Shown in pieces: positions 52,239-62,485 of a stretch of 64,000 bases of DNA (within the stretch, counting starts at the first letter, position 1; each line of letters begins with the position of its first letter). Origin of the DNA: JACCXG01 sp963834305 (GTDB lineage Bacteria; Acidobacteriota; Vicinamibacteria; Vicinamibacterales; 2-12-FULL-66-21); contig CAWIAX010000001.1 in assembly GCA_963834305.1 (NCBI GenBank), positions 434,001-498,000 of the forward strand, given 5' to 3'. The translations under genes and the position numbers were made by a program. A model generated the notes under the pieces. It was given only the letters and a program-made list of their open reading frames with translations. It was not told the DNA's origin and ran no database searches.

Positions 52239-53669
52239 ATGAGCCGGAGCTACGTCGTGCACACCTACGGGTGCCAGATGAACGAGCACGACTCCGAGCG
52301 CATCGCCGGGCTGCTCGAGGCCGACGGCCTGCTCGCCGGTCGACGCGACCAGGCCGATGCCGACGTGGTGGTGCTCAACACCTGCTGCATCCGCGAGAAC
52401 GCCGACAACAAGCTGTACGGCAACCTCGGCTGGCTGAAGAGCTGGAAGGCCGAGCGCGACGGTCGCCAGATCGTCGTCGCCGGCTGCCTGGCCCAGAAGG
52501 ATCGCGACGTGGTCGCCACCAAGGCGCCCTGGGTCGACGTCGTGATGGGCACGCACAACGTGCACCGCGCCGCCGAACTGCTGCAGCACGCTCGTGCGCC
52601 AGGGCCCGGTCACCGAGATCTTCGACGAGGCGGTGCATCGACGATCACGCGCTGTTCCCGAGCGCGCTGCCGGCGCGTCGCGAGACGTCGTACAACGCGT
52701 GGGTCACCATCCAGATCGGCTGCGACAACTCGTGCGCGTTCTGCATCGTGCCGTCGGTGCGCGGCGTCGAGATCAGCCGCCCGTTCGCCGAGGTCGTCGC
52801 CGAGGTCGAGCAGCTCGCCGCCGCAGGGCGTCACCGAGGTCACGCTGCTCGGCCAGAACGTCAACAGCTACGGGCGCGATCTGCAGCTCGCGGCGCGCCA
52901 GGCCGGCGACGACCGGCGTGCGGGTGCGCCCGCTGTTCGCCGAGCTGCTCGCGCGCCGTCGGCGCGGTGGCCGGCATCCGGCGGGTGCGGTTCACCAGCC
53001 CGCACCCCAAGGACATGCGCGCCGGACACGTTCGCCGCGATGGCCGCCACGCCGGCGGTGTGCGAGCACCTGCACTACCCGCTGCAGTCGGGCAGCGACC
53101 GGGTGCTGGCGGCGATGCACCGCGGCTACACCGCCGAGCGCTACCTCGCAGCGGCTCGCCGAGGCGCGCGCACGCGTCGCCGACCTGGCCGTGTCCACCG
53201 ACATCATCGTCGGCTTCCCCGGCGAGACCGACGACGACTTCCGGCGCACGCTCGAGGTCGCCGCCGCCGCCGAGTACGACTACGCGTACACCTTCGTCTT
53301 CTCGCCGCGGCCGGGCACCGAGGCCGCGACGATGGTCGAGCACTTCGTCGATCCCGCGGTCACCGCCGAGCGCTTCGAGCGGCTGCGGGTCGTGGTCGAG
53401 CGCAGCGCGCTGGCCAAGCACCGGGCCCGCATCGGTCGCATCGAGGAGGTGCTGGTCGAGGGCCCGAGCAAGCAGGACCCGCGGTGCTCTCGGGTCGCAC
53501 CCGCCAGAACAAGCTGGTCCACTTCGCCGCCACCGCAGCCGCTGCGCACCGGGTGCCTACGCGACGGTCGAGATCACCGCGGCGGCACCGCACCACCTGA
53601 TCGGTCGGTTCGTCGAGCTGATCGCCGAGCCGACTCCACAAGCGGCGCATCCCCGTCCTGGCCGGGTGA
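52239..53669 (+). CDS. miaB: tRNA-2-methylthio-N6-dimethylallyladenosine synthase MiaB (frameshifted)
   Basis: Radical-SAM methylthiotransferase acting on i6A37 of tRNA. The N-terminal UPF0004 domain has YVVHTYGCQMNEHDSERIAG, VVLNTCCIRENADNKLYGNL and IVVAGCLAQKDRD (three cluster Cys). The radical-SAM loop is IQIGCDNSCAFCIVPSVRG. Later, VTEVTLLGQNVNSYG, HLHYPLQSGSDRVLAAMHRG, STDIIVGFPGETDDDF and a TRAM domain (KLVHFAATAAAPGAYATVEI). At least eight breaks, nearly all mended by removing one base. The stop overlaps the GTG start of miaA (GTGA). Confidence 0.95.
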
Positions 53670-54599
53670 CCGCGCCGCCGCTCGTCGATCGCTCGGGCCG
53701 ACGGCGTCGGGCAAGAGCGACGTGGCGATGGCGCTCGCCGCGGCCGAGCTCACGACGGCCGAGATCGTCGCCGTCGACGCGATGCAGGTCTACCGCGGCA
53801 TGGACATCGGCACCGCCAAGCCCACCGCCGACGACCGGCGCTGCGTGCCGCACCACTGCATCGACCTCGTCGAGCCCGCCGACGACTTCACCGTCGCCGA
53901 GTTCGCCCGTCGCCGCGCACGCGGCGCTGGCGGCATCGCCGACCGCGGCGCACCGGCCGTGCTCGTCGCCGGCACCGGCCTGTACCTGCGCAGCGTCACC
54001 GACCCGATGGAGATCCCCGGCCACTGGCCCGAGGTGCGGCCGAGCTCGAGGTGCGCCGTGCGGCGGAGGAGGGGATCGCCGGCGCTGCACGCCGAGCTCG
54101 CCGGCGCTCGATCCGGTCGCGGCCGTCGCGGATGGAGCCGACCAACGCCCGTCGGGTGGTGCGCGCCCTCGAGGTGACGCTCGGGAGCGGCCGGCCGTTC
54201 AGCTCGTTCGGCCCCGGCATCGAGCACGTACCCGCCGGTCGCCGTTCGCGCAGGTCGGCCTGCGCTGGCCGCGGCCGCGCTGACCGAGCGGATCGCGCAG
54301 CGCGTGCACCGGATGATCGAGCGCGGGCTGCTCGCACGAGGTCGCGCCGCTGCTCGCCGACGCCCGGCGGGCTGTCGCGCACCGCCCGCCAGGCGCTCGG
54401 CTACAAGGAGCTGATCGACCACCTCGACGGCGACGTCGGCGCTCGACGAGGCGGTGCGACGACGATCGTCCTGCGCACCCGGCAGTTCGCCGTCCGCCAG
54501 GAGCGATGGTTCCGCCGCGACCCCCGCATACGCTGGGTCGACGATCGAGCGACGACCCGGTCGGCCGAGGCGCTGCCCGTCCTCGCAGCAGCGCCATGA
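53666..54599 (+). CDS. miaA: tRNA dimethylallyltransferase MiaA (frameshifted)
   Basis: Transfers a dimethylallyl group to A37 of tRNA, the step before MiaB. Readable: P-loop GPTASGKSDVAMALAAAELT, IVAVDAMQVYRGMDIGTAKP, VPHHCIDLVEPADDFTVAEF, VLVAGTGLYLRSVTDPMEIP, TNARRVVRALEVTLGSGRPF and TARQALGYKELIDHLDGDVG with RTRQFAVRQERWFRRD. The GTG at 53666 overlaps the miaB stop; the stop at 54599 overlaps the dapF ATG (ATGA). Many indels. Confidence 0.94.
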
Positions 54600-55458
54600 C
54601 CGCACAGCTCACCCTCACCAAGCACCACGGCACTCGGCAACGACTTCCTCGTCGTCTTCCACCCCGACGTCGCACGACCTCCCGGCGCTGGCGCGTCGGC
54701 TGTGCGACCGGCGCCGCGGCATCGGCGCCGACGGTCTGCTGGTCGGCGAGAGCGACGCCGGCTACGCGGCGCGGATGGTGCTGTACAACGCCGACGGCTC
54801 GCGGGCCGAGATGAGCGGCAACGGCATCCGCTGCTTCGCGCAGGCGCTGGCGACGCGGCGCGGCGACCTCGATGCCGCAGCTGATCCTCACCGACGCCGG
54901 CGACCGGCTGGTGACGCTGTCGGCCGACCGACGACCCGACGTCGATCGAGGCAGCGGTCGACATGGGCGAGGTCACCGCGATCGACGAGCCGCGCCGGCT
55001 GGGCAGCGCGATCGGCGCCGACCCGCTGCGCCCGGTGCAGCCATCTCAGCGTCGGCAATCCGCACAGCGTGGTCGGCGTCGACGACGTCGCCGTCGTCGA
55101 CCTGCTCGCGCATCGGCGCGATCGTGCCGCGACGTCAACCTCGAGATCATCGAGCCCGGGCCCGAGCCGAACGCGATCACGATGCGCGTCCACGAGCGCG
55201 GTGCCGGCATCACCGAGGCCTGCGGCACCGGTGCCTGCGCCAGCGCGTGGGCGGCGGCGGCGTGGGGACTCGTGCCGGCCGGCTCGCCGAAGAAATCGTG
55301 GTGCACATGGACGGCGGAGATGCCAAGGTACGTCTGCACCAACCGTCGACCGGCCGGGTCACGCTCGTCGGTCCGGCGCGAGTTCGTCGCGCACCATCAC
55401 CGTCGACGATCGCCCGAGGACGAGCACCGGTGCGCGAAGGAGCAGCGACGTCACATGA
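54596..55458 (+). CDS. dapF: Diaminopimelate epimerase (frameshifted)
   Basis: Converts LL- to meso-diaminopimelate for lysine and peptidoglycan. Seen: GNDFLVVFHPDV after repair near 54632, RRGIGADGLLVGESDAGYAA, MVLYNADGSRAEMSGNGIRC with the first catalytic Cys-containing motif (MCGNGxR variant with Ser before GNG and Cys after), LSVGNPHSVVGVDDV, and ITEACGTGACASAWAAAAWG with the second catalytic Cys. Starts and stops overlap miaA and hflX by 4 bases each. About 280 residues after repair. Confidence 0.93.
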
Positions 55459-56772
55459 GCACCCCGTACAACGAAGCACTCGGCGCAACGCTGATCGAGC
55501 GCACCAAGCGGGAGCGGATCGTGCTCGTCGGCGTCACCCTGCCCGGTCACACCGACGAGGACACCGAGGCCAGCCTCGACGAGCTCGCGCTGCTGATCGA
55601 CACGGCCGGCGCCGACGAGGCCGGCCGGCTGGTCGCAGCGCCGCGACGCGCCCGACCACACCTGGTTCATCGGCAAGGGCAAGGCCGAGGAGCTGCGCGA
55701 CATCTGCCTGGCCGTCGACGCCGACACGGTGGTGTTCGACAACGAGCTCAGCCCGGCGCAGCAGTACAACCTGGAGAAGCTGCTCGGCCGCACCGCGCTC
55801 GATCGCACCGCGGTGATCCTCGACATCTTCGCCCAGAACGCGCACACGCTGGAGGGCAAGGCGCAGGTCGAGCTGGCACTGCTGCGCTACCGCCTGCCGC
55901 GGCTGCGCCGCGGCGCCGACGCCAAGCTGTCGCAGCAGCGCGGCGGCGTCGGCAGCCGGTTCGGTAGCGGCGAGACCAAGCTCGAGGTCGATCGGCGGCG
56001 GATCATGCGCCGCATCACCAAGCTCGAAGGCGACCTGAAGGAGCTGCAGCAGCACCCGCGCACCTGCAGCGCAAGGGCCGCGGCCGCAGCGGGCTGGCCA
56101 CCGTCACCATCGTCGGCTACACCAACGCCGGCAAGTCGACGCTGCTCAACCGGCTCACCCAGGCCGGCGTGCTGGTCGAGGACCGCCTGTTCGCCACGCT
56201 CGACCCGACCACCCGCCGGCTGTCGCTGCCCGGCGGCGAGCCGGTGCTGCTCACCGACACCGTCGGCTTCGTCCGCCGGCTGCCGCACGGTCTGGTCGAG
56301 GCGTTCAAGAGCACGCTCGAGGTGGCCAGCACGGCCGACTTCCTGGTGCACGTCGTCGACAGCGCCGCGCCCGATCCCGAGGGCCAGATCGCCGCCGTGC
56401 GCGAGGTGCTCGGCGAGATCGACGCGCTCGCCGTGCCCGAGCTGCTGGTGTTCAACAAGGCCGACGCCGCGCCGCGACGTCGCCAGGCGATCTCGTCGCC
56501 GACCACGAGGGTTCGGTCGCGGTCAGCGCGCGCGACCGGCGACGGCATCGACGAGCTTCCTGCAGGCGCTCGGCGATCGGCTTGCGTGCGCATCACCGCG
56601 GTCGTCGAGCTGCTGATCCCGTACGACCGCGGCGACGTGCTCGCGGCGGTGCACCGCGAGGGCGAGGTGGTGTCGACGATGCACGACGACGATGGCGTGC
56701 GCGTCCGCGCCCGCCTCGCCGACGCCTCGGCCGGTCGGCTCGGCCGAGTTCGTCGTCGCACCTGCGGACTGA
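55455..56772 (+). CDS. hflX: Ribosome-associated GTPase HflX (frameshifted)
   Basis: GTPase that splits or rescues stalled ribosomes. The N-terminal domain has ERIVLVGVTLPGHTDEDTEA, TWFIGKGKAEELRDICLAVD, VVFDNELSPAQQYNLEKLLG, DRTAVILDIFAQNAHTLEGK. The glycine-rich linker GGVGSRFGSGETKLEVDRRR leads to the G domain: VTIVGYTNAGKSTLLNRLTQ (G1), TLDPTTRRLSLPGGEPVLLT (G2), DTVGF (G3) and VFNKAD (G4). It overlaps dapF (ATGA). The stop at 56772 follows LAEFVVAPAD. Confidence 0.95.
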
Positions 56773-56809
56773 TGCCGGACCCGACGGCCGTCGGGCAGGA
56801 TGGTGGGGC

Positions 56810-57939
56810 ATGACCGAGCCCGCCGGCTTCGTGCCCCCGCCGTATCCCGTACGACCGCCTCGACCGGCTCGGCGCCGCTGGCGTCGAGGCTTCGACGGGG
56901 GCATCGTCGACCTGTCGATCGGCACGCCGTGCGATCCGCCGACCGCCGCGGTCGTCGCCGCGCTGGGCGCCGTCGAACAGCGAACGCGGGTACCCGCCGA
57001 GCATCGGCACCGAGGCGCTGCGCAGCGCGATCCGCGCGCTGGATCGCAGCGACGCTTCGACGTCGACGTGCCGATCACGCAGATCGCCGCGTGCGTCGGC
57101 ACCAAGGAGTTGGTCGCCACGACGCCGCAGTACCTGCGGCTGCGCACTCCCGATCGCGCGACACCGTGCTGTATCCCGGCCGTCGCCTACCCGACGTACG
57201 AGATGGGCGCGATGCTCGCCGGTTGCCGGGCGGTGCCGGTGCCGGCCGACGCCGACGGCGGCATCGATCTCACGCTCGATCGACCCGGCCGACGCGGCGC
57301 GGGCGCTGATGCTGTGGGTCAACAGCCCGTCCAACCCGACCGGTGCGCTCGAGCGATCTCGGCGCTGCCGCGGCATGGGGCCGCGCGCACGACGTGCCGG
57401 TGTTCAGCGACGAGTGCTACGTCGAGTTCACCTGGGACGGCGCCGCCGAGCACGCATCCTGCAGTCCGGGCTCGACGGCGTCGTCGCGGTGCACTCGCTG
57501 TCGAAGCGCTCGAACCTCGCCGGGGTGCGCGTCGGCTTCTACGCCGGCGACGCCGAGCTCGTCGGCTACCTGCAGGAGGTGCGCAAGCACGTCGGCATGC
57601 TGGTGCCCGGGCCCGGCGCAGGCGGCCGGGGTCGCGGCGCTCGGCGACGACGCCCACGTCGTCGTGCAACGCGATCGCTACCGGCGTCGGCTCGAGCGGC
57701 TGGCGAGCGTGCTGTCGGCGTGGTCGGGGATCGACATCCCGCTGCCCGCCGGCGGGTTCTACCTGTGGTTCGACGCCGACGACGGCTGGGCGTTCGCCGA
57801 GCGGCTCGCCCGGGAGGCGGGGCGCTCGTCAGCCCCGGCGACTTCTACGGCGCGGGCGGTGCGCACAACGTGCGTGCCGCCGTGGTACAACCTGACGACC
57901 GGATCGAGCTCGTCGCCCAACGACTGGGAGTGTCAGTGA
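56810..57939 (+). CDS. dapC: Succinyldiaminopimelate aminotransferase, DapC-type (frameshifted)
   Basis: Fold type I PLP aminotransferase. Motifs: GGIVDLSIGTPCDPPTAAVV, YPPSIGTEALRSAIRAW (repaired), CVGTKELVATTPQYLRLRTP, YPAVAYPTYEMGAMLAGCRA, LMLWVNSPSNPTGAL, VPVFSDECYVEFTWDG, VHSLSKRSNLAGVRVGFYAG with the PLP Lys, and AGGFYLWFDADDGWAFAERL. The match to actinobacterial DapC and the nearby dapF support a lysine/DAP role, but related aminotransferases are hard to separate. Begins 37 bases after hflX. The end is approximate because of indels. Confidence 0.83.
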
Positions 57940-57941
57940 TG

Positions 57942-58959
57942 TCGTACCAACCGCAACCGCCGATCGCGGCAGCAGCCGCGCCGGTGCCGACGGCTGCCGG
58001 AGCGCGCGAACGTCCCGGCGCACTCAGGTCATGCATCGGCGTGCTGGCTGCTGCTCGCCGGCTGGTCGCTGCAGCGGTGCGTGCTCGGATTGAAGCAGTC
58101 AGTCGTCGAGCGTCGACGGACAACGTCGAGAAGCTCGCCCGCGCACCGGCGGGCTGCACGACCACGCTGGAGTTCGACAGGACCGGCACGTTCACTCGTG
58201 TTCTACGAGACGCACGGGCGCGGTCGGCGACATCGAGGGCGACTGCGCGGCCAACGTCGAGCATCGTTCGATCGCGCGACGACGACGCCGCCGAGCGCAG
58301 ACGCTGACGCTGGTCGACGCCGCCGACAACGACGGTCGACCTCGACCGACGCCACGGGCACGTCGTACGACGCCGGTGGCTTCACGGGCACGGCGATCGA
58401 CAAGGTCGACATCGATGACGGCCGGCCTCTACCGGCTGACGGTTCGCCGAGGTCCGACGACACCGACTTCGCCGATCGCGATCGGGCAGGACCCGACGAG
58501 CGACGAGGGCACGATGCAGGCAGCGCTGGCCTCGCGTGCGCTGTCGGGGTGTCGTGCTCGGCGTGCTGCTGCTCGTGCTCGGCCTGCGCCGTCGTGGCGC
58601 GCCGGCGCCGACGGTCGTCACGGCATCGCCGCGGCGCGAGCGTGGCACCCGGCGTCGCACTGCCCACCGAGTTGGCGCCGCCGCAGCCGCCGACCACCGC
58701 CACTACCGGTCCGACCGCCGGACGGCATCGGTGACCCGGCGCAGCCGCACGCCGCCTGCGCCGATGCCACCGCATGGCCCGTGCGACCGACCGACGGGCG
58801 ACCGTGCCGAGCGCCGCCGCACCGCACCGAGCGGATCCACTGCGCCGCCACCGCCGGATCAGCCGTCGACGCCAGCCGACACCGCCGCCGCCAGCAGCCG
58901 CCGCCGCCGCGCACCGCGACCGAGCGATGGCGGACGGAGCGGCGACCGCCAGCACGTAG
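57942..58959 (+). CDS. Unrecognised membrane protein with disordered tail (heavily frameshifted)
   Basis: It begins SYQPQPPIAAAAAPVPTAA, then a probable helix (WIGVLLLAGWSLQ after repair), an extracytoplasmic domain with AGCTTTLEFDRTGTFT and TAIDKVDIDDAGLYRLTVRS, then GVVLGVLLLVLGLRRRGAPA as a second membrane helix, and a long Pro/Ala/Thr-rich tail. Frame changes are so frequent that boundaries are approximate. Proteins of this plan follow dapC in related genomes as far as I can judge, but I cannot name a family. Confidence 0.5.
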
Positions 58960-58967
58960 CGGCGGGC

Positions 58968-59602
58968 TCAGAGCCGGCGCATCACGGTGACGACGCGACC
59001 GAAGATCTGCACCTCGTCGGCGTCGAACGTCATCGGCTGCAGCCGCGGGTTGGCGGGCATGCAGCGTGACGGTGTCGCCCTTGCGCTGGTACGTCTTGAC
59101 CGTCGCCTCCTCGCCGGGGATGCCGGCGATGACGATGTCGCCGTTGTTGGCCGTCGTCTGCGCTGCGGGCGACCACGAAGTCGCCGTCGAGGATGCCGAT
59201 CTCGATCATCGAGTCGCCGCGGACCCGCAGCATGAACAGGTCGCCGTCGCCGGTGAAGTCTTCGGGGAGCGGGAACAGCTCCTCGACGTTCTCCTGGGCC
59301 AGCACGTCGGTGCCGGCCGCGACGTCGCCGACGAGCGGCACGTGGCGCGACCGGGCGACGCTCGATGGCCGCGCCCGGACGACGGGTCGAAGCGCACCTC
59401 GATGGCCCGCGGCTTGGTTGGGTCGCGCGGAGGTAACCCGATGCGCTGCAGCGAGGCGAGGTGGCTGTGGACGGTGGACGGTGAGGTGAGCCCGACGGCC
59501 TCGCCGATCTCGCGCACGCTGGGCGGATAGCCACGGCTCGCGCATGCTGGTTTCGATGACGTCGAGGATGCCGCGCTGGCGGGTGGTGAGTTGTTCAGCC
59601 AT
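58968..59602 (-). CDS. lexA: SOS repressor LexA (frameshifted)
   Basis: DNA-damage regulator with self-cleavage. N-terminal winged helix: LTTRQRGILDVIETSMRE, then SVREIGEAVGLTSPSTVHSH, LASLQRIGYLRRDPTKPRAI (after repair). The cleavage site Ala-Gly is in VGDVAAGTDVLAQEN; the catalytic Ser is in RVRGDSMIEIGILDGDFVVA and the catalytic Lys in EEATVKTYQRKGDTVTLHA. C terminus VQIFGRVVTVMRRL. The ATG at 59602 is followed upstream by an array of SOS boxes, so it is autoregulated. Confidence 0.95.
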
Positions 59603-59650
59603 GTGCGCCAGCGTACACGCGTTCGCTGACCAGGTCAAACACCCGTTCGT

Positions 59651-59732
59651 GCAACAAATGTTCGACTACGGGGTTGACATCGAACAGTCGTTCGGGCACA
59701 CTGCGAACAGTCGTTCGTGCAACACCTGTTCG
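59651..59732. promoter_or_regulatory. Array of four LexA-box-like sites between lexA and the LysM gene
   Basis: Two perfect and identical SOS boxes, CGAACAGTCGTTCG, lie at 59681-59694 and 59704-59717. Two weaker sites with a GCAAC half, GCAACAAATGTTCG (59651-59664) and GCAACACCTGTTCG (59719-59732), flank them. Box centres are 30, 23 and 15 bases apart. They sit in the divergent control region and can regulate both lexA and the LysM gene. Confidence 0.88.
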
Positions 59733-59771
59733 TCACGCCAGATCGTTCGCCAGCTCGACCGTAGCCATCTC

Positions 59772-60189
59772 ATGAGCCGCCACGACTCGCCAGCAGTCAG
59801 CCCTGATCTCGCCGCGACGTCATCGCCCGGCGTGCGCCGGTCGACGTCCGCGCGGTGCGCAACCACCGGCTCGTGTACGTGCGCCGCCGGCTGCTGCGTC
59901 GCTGCCGATCGCGGTTCTCGGCCGTCGTCCTGCGCTCGTGCTGGGTCGGCGCCGGCAACGTCCTGGCGAACCGCGGGGGTGCCCCTGCCTCCACCCCCGC
60001 GGTTCGCCCGGCAACCGCCACCGCCAGTCGCCGGCGGCACGTACGTCGTCCAGCCCGGCGACACCCTGTGGTCGCATCGCCGCCGCAGTCCACGGCGGCC
60101 AGGCACGCGGTCGACGTACGTCGACCACCTGGTCGCGCGTCAACGGCGGCACCTCGCTGCAGGTCGGCCAGCTGATCACGCTCCCGTGA
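59772..60189 (+). CDS. LysM-domain protein, candidate SOS cell-division inhibitor (frameshifted)
   Basis: Short protein of about 138 residues: a polar N terminus (MSRHDSPAVSPDLAATSSPG), a basic stretch and probable membrane anchor (LRSCWVGAGNVLANRGG region, frame uncertain), and a C-terminal LysM domain, GGTYVVQPGDTLWS, RVNGGTSLQVGQLITLP. In Actinobacteria and Firmicutes the gene divergent from lexA often encodes a LysM protein (YneA, DivS, ChiZ) that blocks division during the SOS response. The SOS boxes just upstream support that role here; activity is inferred. Confidence 0.7.
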
Positions 60190-60216
60190 GTGTCGGGCAC
60201 CGGTAGCCTCGCCGCG

Positions 60217-60678
60217 ATGCGCTGCCCGAGGTGCCACGTCGACGACACCAAGGTGATCGATTCGCGCGAGGCCGAAGAGGGCTCGTCCATCCGTCGCCGT
60301 CGCGTCGTGCTGGGCTGCGCGCACCGGTTCACGACCTACGAGCGGCTGGAAGAGGTGCCGCTGGTGGTGGTGAAGAGCCACGGCGCCCGCGAGCCGTTCG
60401 ACCGGGCGAAGCTCGTCGCCGGCGTCAGTCGGCCGCGCAAGGGCCGGCCGGTCACCGCCGAGCAGATCGAGGCAGCTCGCCGAGCGAGTCGAGGACGACG
60501 CTCGGCTGAGCGGCACCGAGGTCACCATCGGCCGACCTCGGCGTCGAGGTGCTCGAGCGGCTGCGCGTCGCTCGACGAGGTCGCGTACCTCCGCTTCGCC
60601 AGCGTGTACAAGGACTTCGACGCCGCCGCCGACTTCCAGCGAGAACTGGTGCTGCTGAAGAAGCTGCAGCGGTCGTGA
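60217..60678 (+). CDS. nrdR: Transcriptional repressor NrdR (frameshifted)
   Basis: Zinc-ribbon/ATP-cone repressor of ribonucleotide reductase genes. MRCPRCHVDDTKVIDSREAE with the first CxxC, EGSSIRRRRVVLGCAHRFTT and YERLEEVPLVVVKSHGAREP, then the ATP cone FDRAKLVAGVSRPRKGRPVT and the C terminus LDEVAYLRFASVYKDFDAAA. The residue before LGC that is normally the third zinc Cys reads Val; given the indel rate this may be an error. It lies upstream of nrdJ in the same genome, its expected target. Confidence 0.92.
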   Translation: MRCPRCHVDDTKVIDSREAEEGSSIRRRRVVLGCAHRFTTYERLEEVPLVVVKSHGAREPFDRAKLVAGVSRPRKGRPVTAEQIEAARRASRGRRSAERHRGHHRPTSASRCSSGCASLDEVAYLRFASVYKDFDAAADFQRELVLLKKLQRS

Positions 60679-60684
60679 GCCGCC

Positions 60685-61707
60685 ATGCGACGCACCGGGC
60701 TGATCGTCGCCGGCCCTGATGCTGCTCGCCGGCGTGCGCGTCCACATCCTCGGTGACGTCCGCTTCCAGCGGACGATCGTCGCGACCAGGCGGCGTCGAC
60801 CGCCTCGCGCCGGTTCCAGTCACGACGAGCGGCCGGAACACCGTGAGCCCTGCCATCAGCTCCGGACCGAGTCGGCCGCCACGGCGGCCGAGGTTCCACG
60901 ACACCACGCACCACCACCACTGCGCCACCTGCGCCCGCCCCGACCACCCCGACCTCCACCACCACGCCCACGACGTGCTCGACGACCACGTCGCCGACCG
61001 ACGATCCGGCACGACCCGGGCACGACCTCGGCGCCCTGCCGGCAGGGTCGCCGGCGGCGCTCGAGGAGCGGATGATCGGCACCTCGGTCGAGGGTCGACC
61101 GATCGTCGCCCGACGACTGCGGCACGCCGGGCGGCACGGTCGTGGTCGTGATCGGGGTCATCCACGGCGACGAGAACGCCGGGCTGGCCGTGATCGACCG
61201 GCTGCGTCGAGGCAGAAGTGCCCGGCGGGTTCGACCTGTGGCTGATCGACGCGATCAACCCCGACGGCCTCGCCAACGGACACCGCGGCAACGCCAACGG
61301 CGTCGACCTCAACCGCAACTTCCCGCACGACTGGAACGCGATGGGCGCCCGGGCGACTCGGCAGTACGGCGGCACCGGCGCCAGCGAGCGAGCCGGAGAC
61401 GCAGGCGTTCATGGCGTTCTGGGAGAGATCGAGCCGGCGCTGACGCTGTGGTACCACCAGGACCTGTTCCGCGTGAACCCGGCTACGGGCAAGGACGGCG
61501 CAGATCCGTGCAGCGCTACGCCGAGCTCACCGGTCTGCCGATCTCGGCGATCACCGGCGGCACCTACACCGGCGTCGCGGCGACGTGGGTCAAGCGCACC
61601 GTTCGCCGGGCGCGATGTCGTTCATCGTCGAGCTCGGCCCGACGCTCGGCCCGGACGAGGCGGACGTGCACGCGGCAGCGGTGCTCGACATCGCGACGCT
61701 CGCCTGA
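60685..61707 (+). CDS. Secreted M14-family zinc carboxypeptidase-like protein (frameshifted)
   Basis: N-terminal hydrophobic signal (TGLIVA, LMLLAGVRVHILG), a Thr/Pro-rich linker, then the peptidase domain: VVVIGVIHGDENAGLAVIDR with the HxxE zinc motif, FDLWLIDAINPDGLANGHRG, NANGVDLNRNFPHDWNAMG, TLWYHQDLFRVNPATG with the third zinc His, and SFIVELGPTLGPDEADVHAA where Glu would be the general base. Likely an extracytoplasmic peptidase such as a peptidoglycan peptide amidase. Starts 7 bases after nrdR. Several indels. Confidence 0.8.
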
Positions 61708-61728
61708 CGTCGGACCCGGCGGAGCGGC

Positions 61729-62485
61729 TCAGTCGTCGCGCACGTAGCGGGTGAACAGGAAGCCGTCGTCCTCGAGCACGTGTGCGAGGCGCATCCGGCG
61801 GGTCGATCGCTGGCGCAGTGGTCGGTGACGCGTGGCCCGTCGCCGCCGGCGAGCTGCGGCGAGATCGTCAGGTTCAGCTCGTCGATCGAGGTCGGCGTCG
61901 AGCCAGCGCACCGTTCAGCGCCGGCCCACCCTCGGCCTGGACGAAGTCGGCATCGAGCTGGGCGAGCGCCGCGGCCAGGTCGAGCGTCGCCGCGTCCGGC
62001 GCGAACGCGTCGTCGACGTCGACCTGGGGCGCATCCTCGGGCACGATCAGGAAGCCGGCACCGGAGGTGAACAGCGGGATCGACGAGGTCGATCTCGCCC
62101 GGTGCGAGACGACCCCGATCCGCTGGCCGGGCTTGCGCGGCGGGCCGTAGCGCTCCGCCCGCACGGTGCCGGCGCCGACGATGATCACGTCGGCGAGCGA
62201 CCGCAGCGTCGCCAGCACCTCGCGGTCGGTGTCGCTGGACAGGCCCGCCCGACCGGTGGTCGACCACCGTCGAGCCGTCGAGGCTGGCCACCATGCACAG
62301 CCCGATCCACGGGCGGTCGCGCCGGTCGCGGCCGGAGCACGTCGTACGCCTCGCGTAGCGACTCGGCTCGCGCGGTCGCACCGTGGTGACCGGTGCCTGG
62401 CGATCCGCAGCTGCGACGCATGCATCCGATGACGCCACTCTCCGACGCGCGGTCGCCGATCGGCTCCACGGGAGATCAGTCGCAT
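61729..62485 (-). CDS. RibD C-terminal / dihydrofolate reductase-like reductase (frameshifted)
   Basis: NADPH-dependent reductase fold. Readable: WIGLCMVASLDGSTVVDHRS, LSSDTDREVLATLRSLADVI, IVGAGTVRAERYGPPRKPGQ, FLIVPEDAPQVDVDDAFAPD, ADFVQAEGGPALNGALA, and LNLTISPQLAGGDGPRVTDH with VLEDDGFLFTRYVRDD at the end. These match the RibD_C family seen in Actinobacteria. Without a riboflavin operon nearby, a precise substrate is not assigned. It converges with the M14 gene 21 bases away. Confidence 0.82.
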
